The notes under the pieces were generated by a model. It worked only from the letters and a program-made list of their open reading frames with translations. It made no database searches and was not told where the DNA came from. Position numbers and translations under genes: made by a program. A stretch of 64,000 bases of DNA. Source: Okeania sp. SIO1I7 (GTDB lineage: Bacteria; Cyanobacteriota; Cyanobacteriia; Cyanobacteriales; Microcoleaceae). The stretch lies in assembly GCA_010672585.1 (NCBI GenBank), contig JAAHGF010000026.1, positions 49,230-113,229 on the forward strand. The letters run 5' to 3'. How positions within the stretch are numbered: the stretch's first letter is position 1; each line of letters begins with the position of its first letter. Positions 47,281 to 56,518 of the stretch are shown one piece after another.

Positions 47281-47748
47281 TTAATCAGCTTTTTGCTCCA
47301 ATTCTTCTGGGATTCATTAGTTTCTGTTTGGTAGTTTCCATGAACATGATCGGGAACTGGAATCTAGATTTACTGTCTGTGTTTCTAGTTGATAAATTTT
47401 CACTGCTTCTAGCACTACAGACATAAAAACTTGATTTAATCCTTTTTGATAGAGTTGGTCTAATACTCTTCCCAATCTATCATCATTAAAATACTCTGCT
47501 TTGACTCCTTTTCCCATTAAATGTTCTATAGCCTTTTCTTGGAAAAATTTATTAAATAAATATAATGGGGATGATACTAATCCTAGTCCATTGAGAACCA
47601 TTCCTTTCACAACTTGACCTGCTGTAATTTTTTCTGGTACTTTTTCTCCTAGCAATTGATTAATTTTCTTTTCTATACCAATTTCATCAATGATTCCTGC
47701 TACTAATCCTAGGTGATCTAAATTACTTACTTCTACTGACATTTTCAT
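47281..47748 (-). pseudogene. IS1634-family transposase, N-terminal fragment
   Basis: The 143-codon frame starts MSVEVSNLDHLGLVAGIID and has QVVKGMVLNGLGLVSSPLYL and YFNDDRLGRVLDQLY, typical of the DUF4277-type N-terminal domain of IS1634 transposases. After NLDSSS the frame shifts; the other frame continues HVHGNYQTETNESQKNWSK, then it is cut by the GGGTTTGC-family repeat (TTAAATATC). The DDE core is missing. It is inactive. Confidence 0.8.
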
Positions 47749-48029
47749 CCTTTTTTCTCAGAGTCTTTTCTCAGATGACAGTTTAAGTCTTTTTTTTCTT
47801 AAGCATAAATATTTACTCAAGTTTGACGATTTTCACATACTACATTTTGTCGTGCGGAATGTGGGATGCAACATCCCTACATTGTGGTCTACTCAATTCA
47901 AAAGCTGATTGACCTCAATTACAGCGCTTTTCAAGTTGATGAACCACATCTTCACAAACAAAACCTTGTAGGGACGTTCCATGGAACGTCCCTACCGTGG
48001 TCTACCCAAATGAAAACCGCTGTATAATA

Positions 48030-48475
48030 TCAGGAAATGCCAAAGGAGAAATTAAATCTCCAGTTAATATTTTGTTCCGATTGATAATTCCCATCAACAG
48101 AATTACGGAAAACAATGAATTGGCGACCGCGCAAATTTACTACCCAATATTCTTGAATTCCAGCACTAGCATAAACCAAGCGTTTTTCATTCAAATCTTT
48201 TGCCAAGCTAGAATTAGAAAATTCAATTACTAAATAAACATCATCCTGATTAGGGTGAGATTCATGATAATAACCTGGTCGAATAATGGCAATATAAGGT
48301 TCAGGTTCACTGTTATTAATCAGAGTAATTAGCTTCCCTTCACTCACTCGTGCCCGGGAACCAAGCTTACTTCAGAATAGTTCCCCAGTGTCACGATTAA
48401 GAGAAGAATGAAGAGGACTTTCTGGTGACATTTCTATAATTAATCCATTCAATAATCCTAAATGAAATAATGTAT
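48030..48475 (-). pseudogene. Uma2-family endonuclease, broken copy
   Basis: The upstream part reads GLIIEMSPESPLHSSLNRD with a stop shortly after; a downstream frame (48347-48030) reads ITLINNSEPEPYIAIIRPG, the catalytic DDVYLVIEFSNSSLAKD and AGIQEYWVVNLRGRQ. Together they are one Uma2 gene disrupted by a stop/frameshift near 48360. The AP/PD motif region is intact but the N-terminus is gone. Confidence 0.65.
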
Positions 48476-48705
48476 ATGACAATCAGATTAACCCAATTAT
48501 TGGTGTTATTTTAGCGTAATACCTTATTAATATTTATAGACAAATTGATGAAAAATTCATCTTTTTTAAGTACCATTTCATAAAATTTACGAAAACATAA
48601 ATAATTTACAGCAAAAGCCTGAGAGGAGCAAGAAATACACCGATTCATAACTCTGATGAGCAAGTCTTCGTCTTCCTTCTCCTCTGTTTCCTTTCCTTAT
48701 TTTTT

Positions 48706-49581
48706 CTAAGAAATAATTTGATTTTTCAACCACTTGTACCAATCATTTAAACCTTCCCCACTGGTAGAAGAAACCTGAAAAATCTTTATCCCAGAATTTA
48801 CCTGTTTTGCATATTCAATACAACGATTAACGTCAAATTGTAAATAAGGCAATAAATCAATTTTTGTCAGAATCATTACCTGACTTTCCCGAAACATATA
48901 GGGATATTTAATCGGTTTATCTTCTCCTTCAGTAACTGATAGAATCGCCACCTTAAAATTTTCACCCAAATCAAACAATGCCGGGCAAACTAAATTCCCT
49001 ACATTTTCAATCATCAAAACTGAATTTAAAGGAGGGTTTAATTCTGTATAACCTTTCTCTATCATTGCAGCTTCCAAGTGACAACCTTTACCTGTATTAA
49101 TTTGCACTACATTACAACCAGTTTGACGAATTTTTTCCGCATCATTAATAGTTTCTTGGTCGCCTTCAATAACACTAAATGTTAACTCGGATTTTAAATC
49201 GTTAATCGTCCGAGCTAATAAAGTAGTTTTGCCAGAACCAGGAGAACTAACTAAATTTAAAGCTAAAATATTTCGACCTTTAAACCAACCTCGGTTTTGA
49301 GCAGCCAAAATGTTATTTTTCTGTAAAATATTCTGTTCTAAACTAATAGTAGTGCCGTGCATTTTGGCATGAACTTCAGACTTTTGATGCTGATGATTAT
49401 TTTCCTGGGGAGAGGTGGGATGTTCGTGAGTATTAGTATGAGAATGAGTGTGAGTAATTACAGTACCATCTGGCAGAGTATGAGTATGGGAATGATGATT
49501 ATTTATTGATGTTTTTTCCCCAGTTTGAGAATTAGTAATAGTAGTTTTACTATCATCGGAACAACCACAAGTTACACACAT
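48706..49581 (-). CDS. hypB: Hydrogenase/urease nickel GTPase HypB
   Basis: A 291-residue GTPase that delivers nickel with HypA. It opens with the high-affinity metal motif CVTCGC (2-7), has a histidine-rich stretch (29-66, for example HHSHTHTL and THTHSHTNTHEH) that stores nickel, the P-loop SSPGSGKTT (112-120), the metal-linked NTGKGCHLEA, and a G-domain TKIDLL. It lies about 12 kb upstream of hypF, not beside hypA as in most cyanobacterial hyp clusters, so the set has been broken up by inserted DNA. Confidence 0.95.
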   Translation of the reverse strand: MCVTCGCSDDSKTTITNSQTGEKTSINNHHSHTHTLPDGTVITHTHSHTNTHEHPTSPQENNHQHQKSEVHAKMHGTTISLEQNILQKNNILAAQNRGWFKGRNILALNLVSSPGSGKTTLLARTINDLKSELTFSVIEGDQETINDAEKIRQTGCNVVQINTGKGCHLEAAMIEKGYTELNPPLNSVLMIENVGNLVCPALFDLGENFKVAILSVTEGEDKPIKYPYMFRESQVMILTKIDLLPYLQFDVNRCIEYAKQVNSGIKIFQVSSTSGEGLNDWYKWLKNQIIS

Positions 49582-49668
49582 TATTTTTCTACTTCCTTTT
49601 CTTTGATTTGAAGTTATTGAGCTTTGATTATGTTAATTAAGTTGCCAAAACATTCAATCTCTTTTTTC

Positions 49669-49780
49669 GGCGTTGCATCATCATGGGATGATTTTGATAT
49701 GTGTCAAAAAATTTGTTTCGATCTATCAACATTTTTAGATGCGTGCAAATTTGATTATCATCCTGCAATTATGCAACGCC
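49669..49780. repeat. Element, GGCGTTGC family, perfect 8-bp target duplication
   Basis: GGCGTTGCAT and ATGCAACGCC are exact inverted ends; CTTTTTTC flanks both sides (49661-49668, 49781-49788). At 112 bp this is the shortest copy. It is inserted in the last codons of the DUF2887-like pseudogene. Confidence 0.88.
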
Positions 49781-49928
49781 CTTTTTTCAGTTTGTTTTGC
49801 TAATCTTTGAACCTCCTCTCAAGATAAGTCTAAATATTCAGCAATAATTTCTAAGGTTAAACCTGAACGAATGGGATAAATAACTGCTATGTACCAAGAA
49901 TTGGGCAGTTGATATTGTAGTCAAAAGA

Positions 49929-50173
49929 TAGGACTTACGCAGAACTACCATATTATAGTAGGGGTGAACGGCCGTTACCCTCTACGGATAGTGTATGATA
50001 TAATGTCTGGTAGCATCGGAGCGTGTATAGAATTAATTCACAATTGGAAGAAACCCTTTCCTAGGTCATGCTACGCAAACAGCATAGCTACCCTCTGACC
50101 TCTGCCTTCCTTCCACCAAAGTATAAGTATTCAAGGGGACATGATATGTTGCGGATATTTTGCGTAAGTCCTG
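49929..50173. repeat. Element, AGGACTTACGCA family, carrying a nested element
   Basis: Ends AGGACTTACGCA and TGCGTAAGTCCT, each with one more base, flanked by AAAGA (49924-49928, 50174-50178). It interrupts the DUF2887-like frame. Within it lies an ATATCATGTCCGG-family element at 49998-50147. Confidence 0.85.
49998..50147. repeat. ATATCATGTCCGG-family element nested in another element
   Basis: Ends ATATAATGTCTGG and GGGGACATGATAT; the next phrase TAGCATCGGAGCGTGTATAG parallels the copies at 52971 and 59836. It is the third layer of insertion at this locus. Confidence 0.7.
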
Positions 50174-50597
50174 AAAGAGAAATAATTCGGCAAAGAGACG
50201 GTAACAGAGAAGATTGTCAGGTTGAAATTGGACTTCAACGAGATAAAAAGATTTATTGGGGTTATTGTCAGTCGGTAAGAATAAACCATCTAAACAAAAA
50301 TATAATTGTTTAACTTCACGGGAGGTAAATTCATAGATTTGAGTATGGGTAATTACTCATATATTTTTATCTACTGTTTCTTGTTACAACTTGATAATTT
50401 ACGACTACATTTTTCCTATTTCTAACTTGTCTGCGCAAAATTCCAACTTGCCTACTAAAAATGCAAAGAGTAGTCCCCACCCAACAAATTTCTAAAAAAG
50501 ATATAAATGCGTGATATTTCATTTTTTCCTCTACCTCTAGTTAAATAAAACTCATAGATAAAAATTTATTTATTTTGTAAATTAATTACAGTCAAAT

Positions 50598-51263
50598 TCA
50601 CACCAAACCCGTTCTCAAAGCAACAACAGCTGCTTTAACTCGATCGTCAACTGCTAGTTTATTCATAATACCTTTAACATGAGTTTTAATAGTATTCGGA
50701 CTCAAAAAAAGGTCTTTAGCAATTTCAGTATTAGTCTTACCCTCTACCAACAATTTTAAAACATCTAATTCTCTAGATGACAAATTAGCTGAATTTTCTG
50801 GCAGTGCTGGCGATGCTGGTTGCAAATGCTGAATCACCATTCGCCCCACCTGTGGATCTAGATAAGTCGCACCATCCATAGCAGCAGTAATAGCAGACAT
50901 CAATCTTTCTACATTCGCCCCCTTTACACAATAAGCATCTGCGCCACTAGATAATGCACCCATAACTTCTTGCTGACTATCGTGAGATGTAAGTACAACC
51001 ACTCGTGTATCTGGGAGTTTTTCCTTAATTTGCTGAGTAGCTGCAATACCATCAAGTTCTGGCATGGCAATATCCATAACTACTAAATTTGGTTTCTTTT
51101 CGATCGCTGCTGCCACACCCAACTTACCATTGTCTGCTAAACCTACTATTTCAATATTGGGATAATCACCCAAAACTTGCTCTAACCCAAGTTGCATCAT
51201 TGGGTCATCATCTACAATTAAAATTCTTACTTGCTGTTGTTGATTGCTTGCTAACTGTTCCAT
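50598..51263 (-). CDS. NarL/FixJ-family response regulator
   Basis: A 221-residue two-component regulator. The receiver domain has the acidic pair DDD (18-20), the phosphorylation site Asp64 in VVMDIAMPELDG, Thr/Ser of LTSHD and Lys114. The LuxR-type DNA-binding domain (about 155-216) reads LSSRELDVLKLLVEGKTNTE and FLSPNTIKTHVKGIMNKL. It starts 34 bp after the moeA stop on the same strand, so the two genes probably share a transcript. No partner kinase is adjacent. Confidence 0.9.
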   Translation of the reverse strand: MEQLASNQQQQVRILIVDDDPMMQLGLEQVLGDYPNIEIVGLADNGKLGVAAAIEKKPNLVVMDIAMPELDGIAATQQIKEKLPDTRVVVLTSHDSQQEVMGALSSGADAYCVKGANVERLMSAITAAMDGATYLDPQVGRMVIQHLQPASPALPENSANLSSRELDVLKLLVEGKTNTEIAKDLFLSPNTIKTHVKGIMNKLAVDDRVKAAVVALRTGLV

Positions 51264-51297
51264 AATTACCTTTTAATTTTCCTGATGTTGATGACCA

Positions 51298-52542
51298 TCA
51301 ACTTATTTTCAACACTTTTACTGACTCACCTATAGCTATCAAAGTTTCATTCAATGGTACAACTGCTAAACCTGTAGTACCAGCTAAATTAATTAAATTT
51401 CCAGAGCTGTGACTACCTCCAGCAAGTTGAAATTCATAGCCATTACTTCCTAAATTTAGCTGACCCCATAGATAAGTTTCTCGTTTACCGTTGGAGTGTA
51501 AATCTTGAAGCGATCGCGCTGTTACAAATTCAGGTCTCCATGCTGCTTCCTGAACTCCTGCCAATTTTTTCAGCGCTGGTTGTACAAACCGCCAAAAACT
51601 AACTAATGCTGAAACGGGGTTTCCTGGTAAACCGAAATAGACACATTGAGTATCAGAAAATTTAGCAACAGTTAATGGTTTTCCTGGTTTAACTGCCACA
51701 GAATGAATATGAATTTCTGCTCCTAATTCTGTGAGAATATCCTCTATATAATCATAGTCTCCTACTGATACTCCACCAGTGGAAAGTAAAAAATCTGTAG
51801 TTGTTATTGCCCCAGCAATAGTTTTTTTCAATATTTCTCGTTCATCCGGTACAATACCGAGTCGTATTACTTCTGCTCCTGTCTGTGCTACAGCTACTGC
51901 TAAAGCATATTGATTTGAGTCTACTAACTGACCTGGTTGCAGGGGTTGGTCTGGTGTCACTAATTCGTTGCCAGTGGATAATATTCCGACTCTAGGTCGG
52001 CGATATACTGTTATTTTTGGACATTGAAGTGCTGCTAAAACTGCTATTTCAGAAGCACCTAAGATAATTCCTGGGCTGAGTAAGGGAGTACCTGCAGTAT
52101 AAAATGAACCACGATATCGTACAAATTCTTGTTGATTTTTCGGAGATTCTAAGATGAGTACGTTATTGCCTTTTCGTTGGGTCACTTCTTGCATGACTAC
52201 GGTATCTGCTCCTAGCGGCATAACAGCACCTGTAAAAATACGAGCCGTTTGTCCAGTCTGAATGTGCGACTGGGGTTGATACCCGGCTGGAATTTCTTCT
52301 ATAATTGCCAAGGGTATTGGATTTTCTGGACTACAGTTTTTGACGTCTGTAAACTTTACTGCATAGCCGTCCATTGCTGAATTATCCCAGTGGGGAAAAT
52401 CAAGCTTACTGGTCACTGGGGTGGCTAATATGCGCCCCGATGCGCTTAATAGGTCTACTTTTTCTACATCCCTCTGGGTATCTAAGGGTTGTACTAGGTT
52501 TAAGATGATTGACTCTGCTTGGTCAACTGGTAGCATTTTCAA
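51298..52542 (-). CDS. moeA: Molybdopterin molybdotransferase MoeA
   Basis: A 414-residue enzyme that inserts molybdate into adenylated molybdopterin. Family marks: DNSAMDGYAV, IFTGAVMPLGADTVVMQE, RPRVGILSTGNELV, LLSTGGVSVGDYDY, and KPGKPLTVAKF with GLPGNPVSALVSF. Length and domain order are normal. It is the upstream gene of the moeA-response-regulator pair. No other molybdenum cofactor gene is in the window. Confidence 0.93.
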   Translation of the reverse strand: MKMLPVDQAESIILNLVQPLDTQRDVEKVDLLSASGRILATPVTSKLDFPHWDNSAMDGYAVKFTDVKNCSPENPIPLAIIEEIPAGYQPQSHIQTGQTARIFTGAVMPLGADTVVMQEVTQRKGNNVLILESPKNQQEFVRYRGSFYTAGTPLLSPGIILGASEIAVLAALQCPKITVYRRPRVGILSTGNELVTPDQPLQPGQLVDSNQYALAVAVAQTGAEVIRLGIVPDEREILKKTIAGAITTTDFLLSTGGVSVGDYDYIEDILTELGAEIHIHSVAVKPGKPLTVAKFSDTQCVYFGLPGNPVSALVSFWRFVQPALKKLAGVQEAAWRPEFVTARSLQDLHSNGKRETYLWGQLNLGSNGYEFQLAGGSHSSGNLINLAGTTGLAVVPLNETLIAIGESVKVLKIS

Positions 52543-52970
52543 TCTATAAGATTTATTTGGGTTATTTTAATTATAGATTGTATTTGACATCATTTCCTTG
52601 TTGTTTTTGTCCTTGGTCAAGGGTCTCAAAGTTATCTTGAGTTTTTGTCTTTGGTTGAATAAAAAGTCATGCGTATAGGCGAGTAACACCCAATATTTAC
52701 ATACTATCATAATTTTTTTCCTAATGCAACCCGATAAATCTCGGAAAAATTTTATGTGCTTTAGAAAATGAAAATAATTAGGGTTTGCTGATTAAATCTA
52801 AAAGTATTTACAGATAAAGGTAAGTAAGTGCCTTTTTGGGGCCTTGAAAAAAGGTGACAGCTCCATTTTCATCAACACCTGTGTTAGGAGCTGCTTGAGC
52901 AAGAGCTGCAGTATTGCCTGGAACTTCGTCATTGACTTCTGTACCTGCATCCCACACTAGATCGCCAGTA

Positions 52971-53361
52971 ATATCATGTTCGGTAGCATCGGTATTGTAT
53001 AGAGAAGGTAAGGAAGACCGAAGTTGGAAGAAGGAAGAAGCTTTAAGAGAAGGAAAAACCTTATAGAACCCCCGATCGTATCTTCATAAATTTAGCAAGG
53101 AGACAGGAGACAGCTATACTGGAGACAGGAGACAACCCACCCCTCGCCCCTCCCCCTCCCAGGAGGGGAAGAAGAAAAAGGGAAGATATGGGGAGAAATA
53201 ATACACAAAATTCAACACACCAACACCAAGATTTTCGGTCAAAATTGATGCGCGAAAAGACTTGAATACCATAATTATATAGCGATCAAATGGGTTCTAT
53301 ATGTATGGCGCTAGATATTTCCCCAACTTTATACACGCTCCGATACCAACGGACATGATAT
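52971..53361. repeat. ATATCATGTCCGG-family element in the spondin gene (long copy)
   Basis: Ends ATATCATGTTCGGTAGCATC and CCAACGGACATGATAT. It contains a GACAGGAGACAGCTATACTG segment and a CCCAGGAGGGG hairpin. It separates the codons for GADFIV and TGDLVW. Confidence 0.78.
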
Positions 53362-53542
53362 AACAATAAAATCAGCACCCAAGAAGTTGCCATCTTCATC
53401 AAAAATTCTTATCCATAGTGGGTTTTCGTTAGCAATAAAAGCATCATTACTTGGTAAACCCATTGCTCCATAACTGAAATAACGACTGCTAGCTAGACTA
53501 GCATCTAGAGTAAATGTCATAGAAGCGCGATCGCCAGCAGTA

Positions 53543-53723
53543 ATATCATGTCCGGATAATTAGTTATAAAAAAACTTTCTTCTTCTTGTCCTATTCTTCC
53601 TCTTCCTTCTTCTTTCTTCCCCTCCTGGGAGGGGCTAGGGGTGGGTTGACTCCTGAGGACTGAGGACTGAGGACTGACTCCTCCGTAGTTATTTATTTAT
53701 CACTGTTCAACCGGACATGATAT
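53543..53723. repeat. ATATCATGTCCGG-family element in the spondin gene (short copy)
   Basis: Perfect 13-bp inverted ends ATATCATGTCCGG and CCGGACATGATAT. The interior is polypyrimidine (CTTCTTCTTGTCC) and GAGGACTGAGGACTGA tandems. It separates GPFQV and TAGDRAS of the spondin domain. Confidence 0.85.
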
Positions 53724-53786
53724 AAGTACCTGAAATGGTCCTGTTAGGCCTAATATTGTAGCTTGAGTATCCCCTGTGCTACTATT

Positions 53787-53918
53787 AGAAATCTCCGGAA
53801 ATTACACATATAGATAATTTGTTGTGTCTTTTTTCAGAAATTTTCTTCCCTGTTGCTTTCCGGAGCTGTTGCCTGTTGCCTACTTTTGCAAAAAGTCTAT
53901 TCTTTTTTGGAGATGTCT
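53787..53918. repeat. AGACATCTCC-family element in the spondin gene
   Basis: Ends AGAAATCTCC and GGAGATGTCT, flanked by ATT on both sides (53784-53786, 53919-53921). Removing it with one ATT joins AFAN to SSTGD of the spondin domain in frame. Confidence 0.8.
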
Positions 53919-54493
53919 ATTAGCAAAAGCAGTGCTGATAGGTCCTGTATTAGCATCTTCTGCTAATGCTTCGAGATATGCGGGTGCTGGTTGGTTTAAG
54001 TCAAAAATGGGCTTTGTTGCCATCGTGAAAACCTACCCATAATGGAGAGAAAAAGAAACCATTAGTGGGAGCAACATTTTCTACTGTAACTTTTAATCTT
54101 GCTGCTGTTGCTGTAGATGTCATAGCAAAGGTAGAAGTTACTGCTATTGCTGTGGCGATCGCTCCACGAATATTTAGCCAAGTATTACTATTTATATTCA
54201 TTATTTTTTCCAAATACAATTATTTATCTCTCCGTTAAATTTCGGATGAGAGCTTAAATTAGATAATAAGAACTAAGTATTTTTTTGTATTGCTAATTCT
54301 TGCGGTTTGTATTGCATTCTTGCTGAGAATTATCTTAAATTCTCTAAGTTCTTAAACTTCTGAATTTATGTTTATAGCAATTCCCAAAAATAGCAGAATA
54401 TAGGGGTGATTGTATTTGTATTTTGAAAAAAATAGAAGAAGTTAAAACAAAAAAAATCAATAACAAAATTTGAAACTTGTACTTATATCATTT

Positions 54494-54717
54494 ATAAGCA
54501 TTCAGCTCTTATGAGAGGGTTTAAATGAATATAGACTGTTTCAGCCAGCTTTTGTAATAAGTATAAATTCTAACTCAATTAGTAAAGCTTTGATCTAAAA
54601 CTAAAAGCAATAGCTGTTAACGTAGTTCCTCCGGAGGAGGCTGGCTGAAGTTCGCAGTTCCGACCATAGGAGGCTAGCTGACGGCTGTTTGCGCAGCATT
54701 CCACAGGAAATACTTAC
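54494..54717. repeat. MITE-like element, GTAAGCATTCAGC family, perfect 8-bp duplication
   Basis: Left end ATAAGCATTCAGCTC, right end GGAAATACTTAC; TATCATTT flanks both sides exactly (54486-54493, 54718-54725). The interior shares GTTTGCGCAGCATTCC with the copy at 2060 and includes a CTCCGGAGGAGG hairpin. Confidence 0.8.
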
Positions 54718-54935
54718 TATCATTTTCAGATAATTGCTGATAAATATGATTAGATAGTGTTTATCAAATAATAAAAAATCAAATCAATTATTGCACTCTT
54801 ATTCACCAATTCTTTCCCCTTACTTTGTACGGACTTTGCATACAATGTCCTTATTTTCTCTTTTCTGTGATTAGCAATATGAAAAAAACACGCTCATATA
54901 TTTTATCCCTCTTCTCATTATCTCTAAAAATTATT

Positions 54936-55077
54936 GGGGTTGCACATTATGGAATGATATTGCCAAAAATTAGTTTAGACTTTGACTAAAAAAACCATTA
55001 ATTAATCATTCTAGCAATTATCAAATCCAAAATCTTGTTCATCAAAAATATAAAATCATTCGTCACTGTGCAACGCC
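54936..55077. repeat. Element, GGCGTTGC family, perfect 8-bp target duplication
   Basis: Ends GGGGTTGCACA and TGTGCAACGCC; AAATTATT flanks both sides (54928-54935, 55078-55085). It lies upstream of the glycosyltransferase gene in an otherwise gene-free stretch (54220-55243). Confidence 0.85.
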
Positions 55078-55243
55078 AAATTATTTATAACTGTTTAACC
55101 TAACATGATATTATCGGAAAGTTTCATGCTACTATTCTTGTCTTTTTTCGAGACTAGAGCAAATTGAGAGCGATCGCTATTGTTGCTAAATTATCACCAC
55201 ATAACTATACTTGAATTGAAAAAAATAAAACAAAAATCAATTA

Positions 55244-56410
55244 ATGTTAACTCCCGTAGAGGTGCTTCAAATAATTTGCCTGATACCGATAGTCTGTGGA
55301 TCTGTATATTCAATCCTCAGTGTATGGACTACTAGAAAATTTTTGAGGAAAACCACCCTAGACATAAATGCCACAGAAAAATTTAACCCACCTGTCACTG
55401 TACTTAAACCAGTACGAGGTATTGAAAAAGACCTCAAGTCAAACCTGCGTACCATTTCTATTCAAGATTGGCCTGAGTATCAAGTAATTTATTCAGTTCA
55501 AGACCCTGAAGATTTAGCCCTACCTATTCTTAAAGATATTCAAGCAGAAGTAGACATTCAGAAGATTTTTGTTGTCACTAGCAATATTGAAGCGGGAGCT
55601 AATGGTAAAGTCAATAATTTACTTGGTGCCATAGCTGAAGCACACCACGATATCATTATTATCAGCGACAGTGACACAAATCTCAAACCAGACTACATCA
55701 AAAATATCATAGCTCCTCTATCCAATCCAGACGTGGGATGTGTCTGTACTCTCTTTAAAGCCAAAAGTGCCTACCGATGGTTTGAGAAGATGGAACTATT
55801 AACCATGAATGCAGACTTTATTCCTAGCGTTATATTTGCAGCAGTTACGGGAGCATCCAATGCTTGTTTGGGACCTTCCATCGCCATAAGTAGAAATACA
55901 CTACAAGAACTTGGTGGTTTAGAGAGTCTTGCAGATTATCTTGTAGAAGACTACGAATTAGGGCGCAGGGTTTGGACTTCTGGGAAAAAAATGGTGCTTT
56001 TACCTTACATTATTGATGTGGTTGTGGACTTGAAAAATTGGCGACAATGGTGGACTCATCAAATTTATTGGGACCAGAATACATATTTAGCACGTTCCGG
56101 GCCATTTATCGCCACTATATTAATCCGGGCAGTACCTTTTGCTATTTTGTTCGCTGTGGCACGAATGGGAGATTTATTGGGTCTAGGAGTATTAGGAATT
56201 ACAGTTGTTTTACGACTTCTGACCAGTGGGATAATTTTAAAAGAATTGGAAGATTCAGAAGGTTTGAAAAGTCTCTACTTATTGCCTTTGCGTGATATTT
56301 TTGGTTTAATATTTTTTGCTCTAGCGTTGACTAAACGTACGGTAGTATGGCGTGGTATTAAGTACAAATTAATCAATAATGGGAAAATGATTCCTATCAG
56401 TAAGAAATAA
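55244..56410 (+). CDS. GT21-family glycosyltransferase (HpnI/ceramide glucosyltransferase-like)
   Basis: A 388-residue membrane glycosyltransferase. An N-terminal span (about 8-28) is followed by a GT-A domain: PPVTVLKPVRGIEKDL, the metal-binding SDSD (141-144), TGASNACLGPSIAISR, VEDYELGRRVW and HQIYWDQNT in the place of the QxxRW motif; three C-terminal spans end the protein. The family transfers sugars onto lipids such as ceramide or hopanoid precursors (HpnI). With the KDSR-like SDR 12 kb away, a glycosphingolipid role is conceivable but unproven. It lies upstream of the small protein/sulfotransferase genes on the same strand. Confidence 0.82.
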   Translation: MLTPVEVLQIICLIPIVCGSVYSILSVWTTRKFLRKTTLDINATEKFNPPVTVLKPVRGIEKDLKSNLRTISIQDWPEYQVIYSVQDPEDLALPILKDIQAEVDIQKIFVVTSNIEAGANGKVNNLLGAIAEAHHDIIIISDSDTNLKPDYIKNIIAPLSNPDVGCVCTLFKAKSAYRWFEKMELLTMNADFIPSVIFAAVTGASNACLGPSIAISRNTLQELGGLESLADYLVEDYELGRRVWTSGKKMVLLPYIIDVVVDLKNWRQWWTHQIYWDQNTYLARSGPFIATILIRAVPFAILFAVARMGDLLGLGVLGITVVLRLLTSGIILKELEDSEGLKSLYLLPLRDIFGLIFFALALTKRTVVWRGIKYKLINNGKMIPISKK

Positions 56411-56518
56411 TTTAAAATTAGGCCAAAAATCTAACAGTATCATATCCACTGCTTTTTATTCAAATGAGAACTTCTATTCTATAGTATTATTATATTTTAC
56501 TTACAAAGGAAAATCATT

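Larger units (their letters stand above)
49655..50345 (-). pseudogene. DUF2887/Rpn-like nuclease gene broken by two elements
   Basis: Reading from 50340 down: EFTSREVKQLYFCLDGLFLP, KSFYLVEVQFQPDNL, LFAELFLF; then an element (49929-50173) interrupts, and the frame resumes LQYQLPNSWYIAVIYPIRS, GLTLEIIAEYLDLS, EEVQRLAKQTEKR. The first part matches DUF2887 proteins of the Rpn/PD-(D/E)XK superfamily. Removing the element with one copy of its 5-bp duplication joins the two parts in register, apart from a stop at the joint. A middle section seems deleted and a second element sits at the 3' end (49669-49780). Confidence 0.6.
52850..54201 (-). pseudogene. Secreted spondin-domain protein gene split by three elements
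   Basis: The ATG at 54201 starts a signal peptide (residues 1-33, ending TSTATA) followed by a spondin_N domain: LKVTVENVAPTNGFFFSPLW, GFHDGN, LEALAEDANTGPISTAFAN, GPFQV, then TAGDRASMTFTLDAS, ANENPLWIRIFDEDGNFLG, and after the last insert DLVWDAGTEVNDEVPG and PNTGVDENGAV. Three elements (53787-53918, 53543-53723, 52971-53361) interrupt it, and each can be removed in frame. One extra T in a T-run near 54002 shifts the frame. The C-terminus is cut by a GGGTTTGCTGA-family fragment. Confidence 0.85.
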
